Below are positions 6,463 to 7,028 of a stretch of 7,028 nt of DNA, piece after piece (the stretch's first letter is position 1; the number at the start of each line of letters is the position of its first letter). The stretch is from contig JASHUO010000014.1 in the NCBI GenBank assembly GCA_030039975.1, positions 1 through 7,028 on the forward strand, in the 5' to 3' direction. This stretch comes from Alphaproteobacteria bacterium (lineage in GTDB: Bacteria; Pseudomonadota; Alphaproteobacteria; ATCC43930; CGMCC-115725). Made by a program: the position numbers and the translations under genes. Under the pieces are notes generated by a model. It had not been told where the DNA came from. It ran no database searches and saw only the letters and a program-made list of their open reading frames with translations.

Positions 6463-6478
6463 TGCAACGACCGTGCCA
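6463..6478 (-). promoter_or_regulatory. Sigma-54 (RpoN) promoter of the importer/amidase operon
   Basis: The - strand reads TGGCACGGTCGTTGCA, an exact match to the sigma-54 consensus TGGCACG-N4-TTGCA. The invariant GG (6477-6476) and GC (6465-6464) are separated by the required ten bases. Transcription would start about 12 bases downstream, near 6452, leaving a leader of about 31 nt that contains the ribosome binding site of the binding-protein gene. Sigma-54 promoters need an enhancer-binding activator such as NtrC, so nitrogen-status control is likely but not proven. Confidence 0.8.
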
Positions 6479-6547
6479 TTCACGGGGTCGCGGCCAAGGC
6501 GCTGCCGGCGCGCAGGCCTGTCCATTCACTGGCCGCGCCGCGCTTCG

Positions 6548-6576
6548 ATCTGCCCAAAACTTGGGCGCGAGCAGAT
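6548..6576. promoter_or_regulatory. Nested inverted repeats upstream of the sigma-54 promoter
   Basis: GCCCAA-AAC-TTGGGC (6552-6566) is a perfect 6-3-6 palindrome. It lies within a second, wider pair, ATCTGC (6548-6553) and GCAGAT (6571-6576). The site is roughly 70-100 bp upstream of the -24 element, a usual distance for an enhancer-binding protein. It does not match the NtrC consensus that I know, so the binding protein, if any, is unidentified. Confidence 0.35.
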
Positions 6577-6633
6577 GGGGTCGGGTAATACAAGTGGGGT
6601 GGCTTACAAAGGCTAACGCCGCTTCCGCTCATC

Positions 6634-6720
6634 GCCTTGCCCACGAAAGCGGGCATCCAGCAGCCTCAGATGCAAAGAGCGGAGCTTGTGGCTCTGGATT
6701 CCCGCTTTCGCGGGAAAGGC
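6634..6720. repeat. REP/BIME-like paired hairpin repeat
   Basis: The arms at 6634-6660 and 6694-6720 are inverted copies agreeing at 24 of 27 positions, with a 33-base centre. The right arm contains its own hairpin, CCCGC-TTTC-GCGGG (6701-6714); the left arm contains the degenerate partner around CGAAAGCGGGCATCC. The centre can add a short AGAGC/GCTCT stem (6676-6680 with 6691-6695). Elements with this gcgaaagcgggcatcc / ggattcccgctttcgc signature are dispersed between genes in many alphaproteobacteria. It starts 24 bases beyond the stop of the upstream membrane-protein gene and could end its transcript, insulating the sigma-54 operon. Confidence 0.7.
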
Positions 6721-6744
6721 GAAAATGGTGAACGATCAGCGCCC

Positions 6745-7028
6745 CTACCCGCCGATCCACCGCTTGAACAGCCCCAGCCGCCACGCCGCGATCAGCGCCG
6801 CCAGCACGATGACGATGGCGCCATAAAGCGGCCAGGGCCGGCGCTTATCGGCATAGGGATCGCTGAGCGAGCGTTCCGCCTGTGGCGGGAGATGCGCCAA
6901 AGCGGTCAGCGCGGTGCCGAAGGGAATATTGAGGCGCAGCCGCGTGTTGACCGCCCAGCCGCAGGCATCGAGGATCGGCCCGAGATTGCGCGTCCTGAGC
7001 TTCAAGGCGGCGATCAGCATCGACGGCC
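6745..7028 (-). CDS. C-terminal end of an unidentified membrane protein (5' truncated)
   Basis: The frame ends at TAG (6747-6745) and remains open to the right window edge, giving at least 93 residues. An ATG at 7020 is in frame, but the codons before it are also open and no Shine-Dalgarno is visible in the eight bases available, so the gene is treated as cut by the window. Visible features are a basic helix ending LKLRTRNLGPILDACGWAVN, a segment with NIPFGTALT, a charged region SLSDPYADKRRPW, and one transmembrane helix near the C-terminus (PLYGAIVIVLAALIAAWRLG) followed by FKRWIGG. The RNLGPILDA-GWAVN / IPFG pattern looks like a conserved family, but I cannot assign it a function. The short basic tail suggests the C-terminus is cytoplasmic. 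It is transcribed in the same direction as the importer operon but is separated from it by 323 nt containing a repeat and a promoter. Confidence 0.65.
   Translation of the reverse strand, partial: PSMLIAALKLRTRNLGPILDACGWAVNTRLRLNIPFGTALTALAHLPPQAERSLSDPYADKRRPWPLYGAIVIVLAALIAAWRLGLFKRWIGG

Noticed and set aside
6422..6529. Longer binding-protein start at 6529
   Set aside because: It would place the sigma-54 promoter inside the coding region and move the Tat signal to residue 39 onward; the ATG at 6421 has a good ribosome binding site and puts the twin-arginine motif at the N-terminus.
5558..6616. 352-codon + strand open frame opposite the binding-protein gene
   Set aside because: The product is His/Arg/Asp-rich without recognisable domains, and it lies antisense to a clear Tat-exported binding protein and across the sigma-54 promoter; a composition artefact.
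6422..6744. Guanidine-I (ykkC) riboswitch or other leader RNA before the binding-protein gene
   Set aside because: Importers of this type beside allophanate-hydrolase genes can be guanidine-riboswitch controlled, so I looked for the CTAGGG / GGTCCGAGAG / GGGAAAAGCCC-type core. It is absent, and the predicted sigma-54 start leaves only about 31 nt of leader.
1..7028. CRISPR array, transposase gene, tRNA or rRNA
   Set aside because: No regularly spaced direct repeats, no transposase-like coding sequence and no tRNA/rRNA-like segments were seen on either strand; the only repeat recognised is the REP-like element at 6634-6720.

Overview
The window is GC-rich, tightly packed bacterial DNA. Gene content, the Tat-type binding protein, the sigma-54 promoter and a dispersed hairpin repeat (gcgaaagcgggcatcc / ggattcccgctttcgc type) all suggest an alphaproteobacterium, probably from the Rhizobiales or Rhodospirillales. 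The genus cannot be fixed from the sequence alone.

Layout. Positions 1-746 lie on the + strand: the C-terminal end of a large TPR-containing regulatory or ATPase-type protein, then a small DUF4242 (SCO4226-like) protein. A perfect GC-rich hairpin at 749-773 separates these from everything else, which lies on the - strand. Read in the direction of transcription, right to left, the - strand holds: the C-terminal end of an unidentified membrane protein (6745-7028); a 323-nt gap with a REP-like paired hairpin, a small palindrome and a consensus-perfect sigma-54 promoter; a four-gene operon (periplasmic binding protein, permease and ATPase of a taurine/nitrate/sulfonate-type ABC importer, then an allophanate-hydrolase-type amidase); a 190-nt gap with a textbook CRP/FNR-class palindrome and a structured leader; and a berberine-bridge-type FAD oxidoreductase.

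How it fits together. The four operon genes abut or overlap. They are preceded by TGGCACG-N4-TTGCA, which places a predicted transcription start about 30 nt before the binding-protein ATG. Sigma-54 control, an NMT1/SsuA-type importer and an AtzF-type amidase together indicate a nitrogen-scavenging cassette: a small nitrogen compound is imported and its amide nitrogen released as ammonia. The amidase has the full Lys-Ser-Ser triad and the AtzF-specific core. It ends after the amidase domain, lacks the C-terminal domain of classical allophanate hydrolase, and has no urea carboxylase beside it, so the true substrate is open. The FAD oxidoreductase follows on the same strand but seems to have its own CRP-type promoter region. 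It may act on the same or a related compound, or be unrelated.

The main points of interest are the regulatory logic (sigma-54 for the importer/amidase, CRP-type for the oxidase) and the single-domain AtzF-like amidase tied to its own importer.
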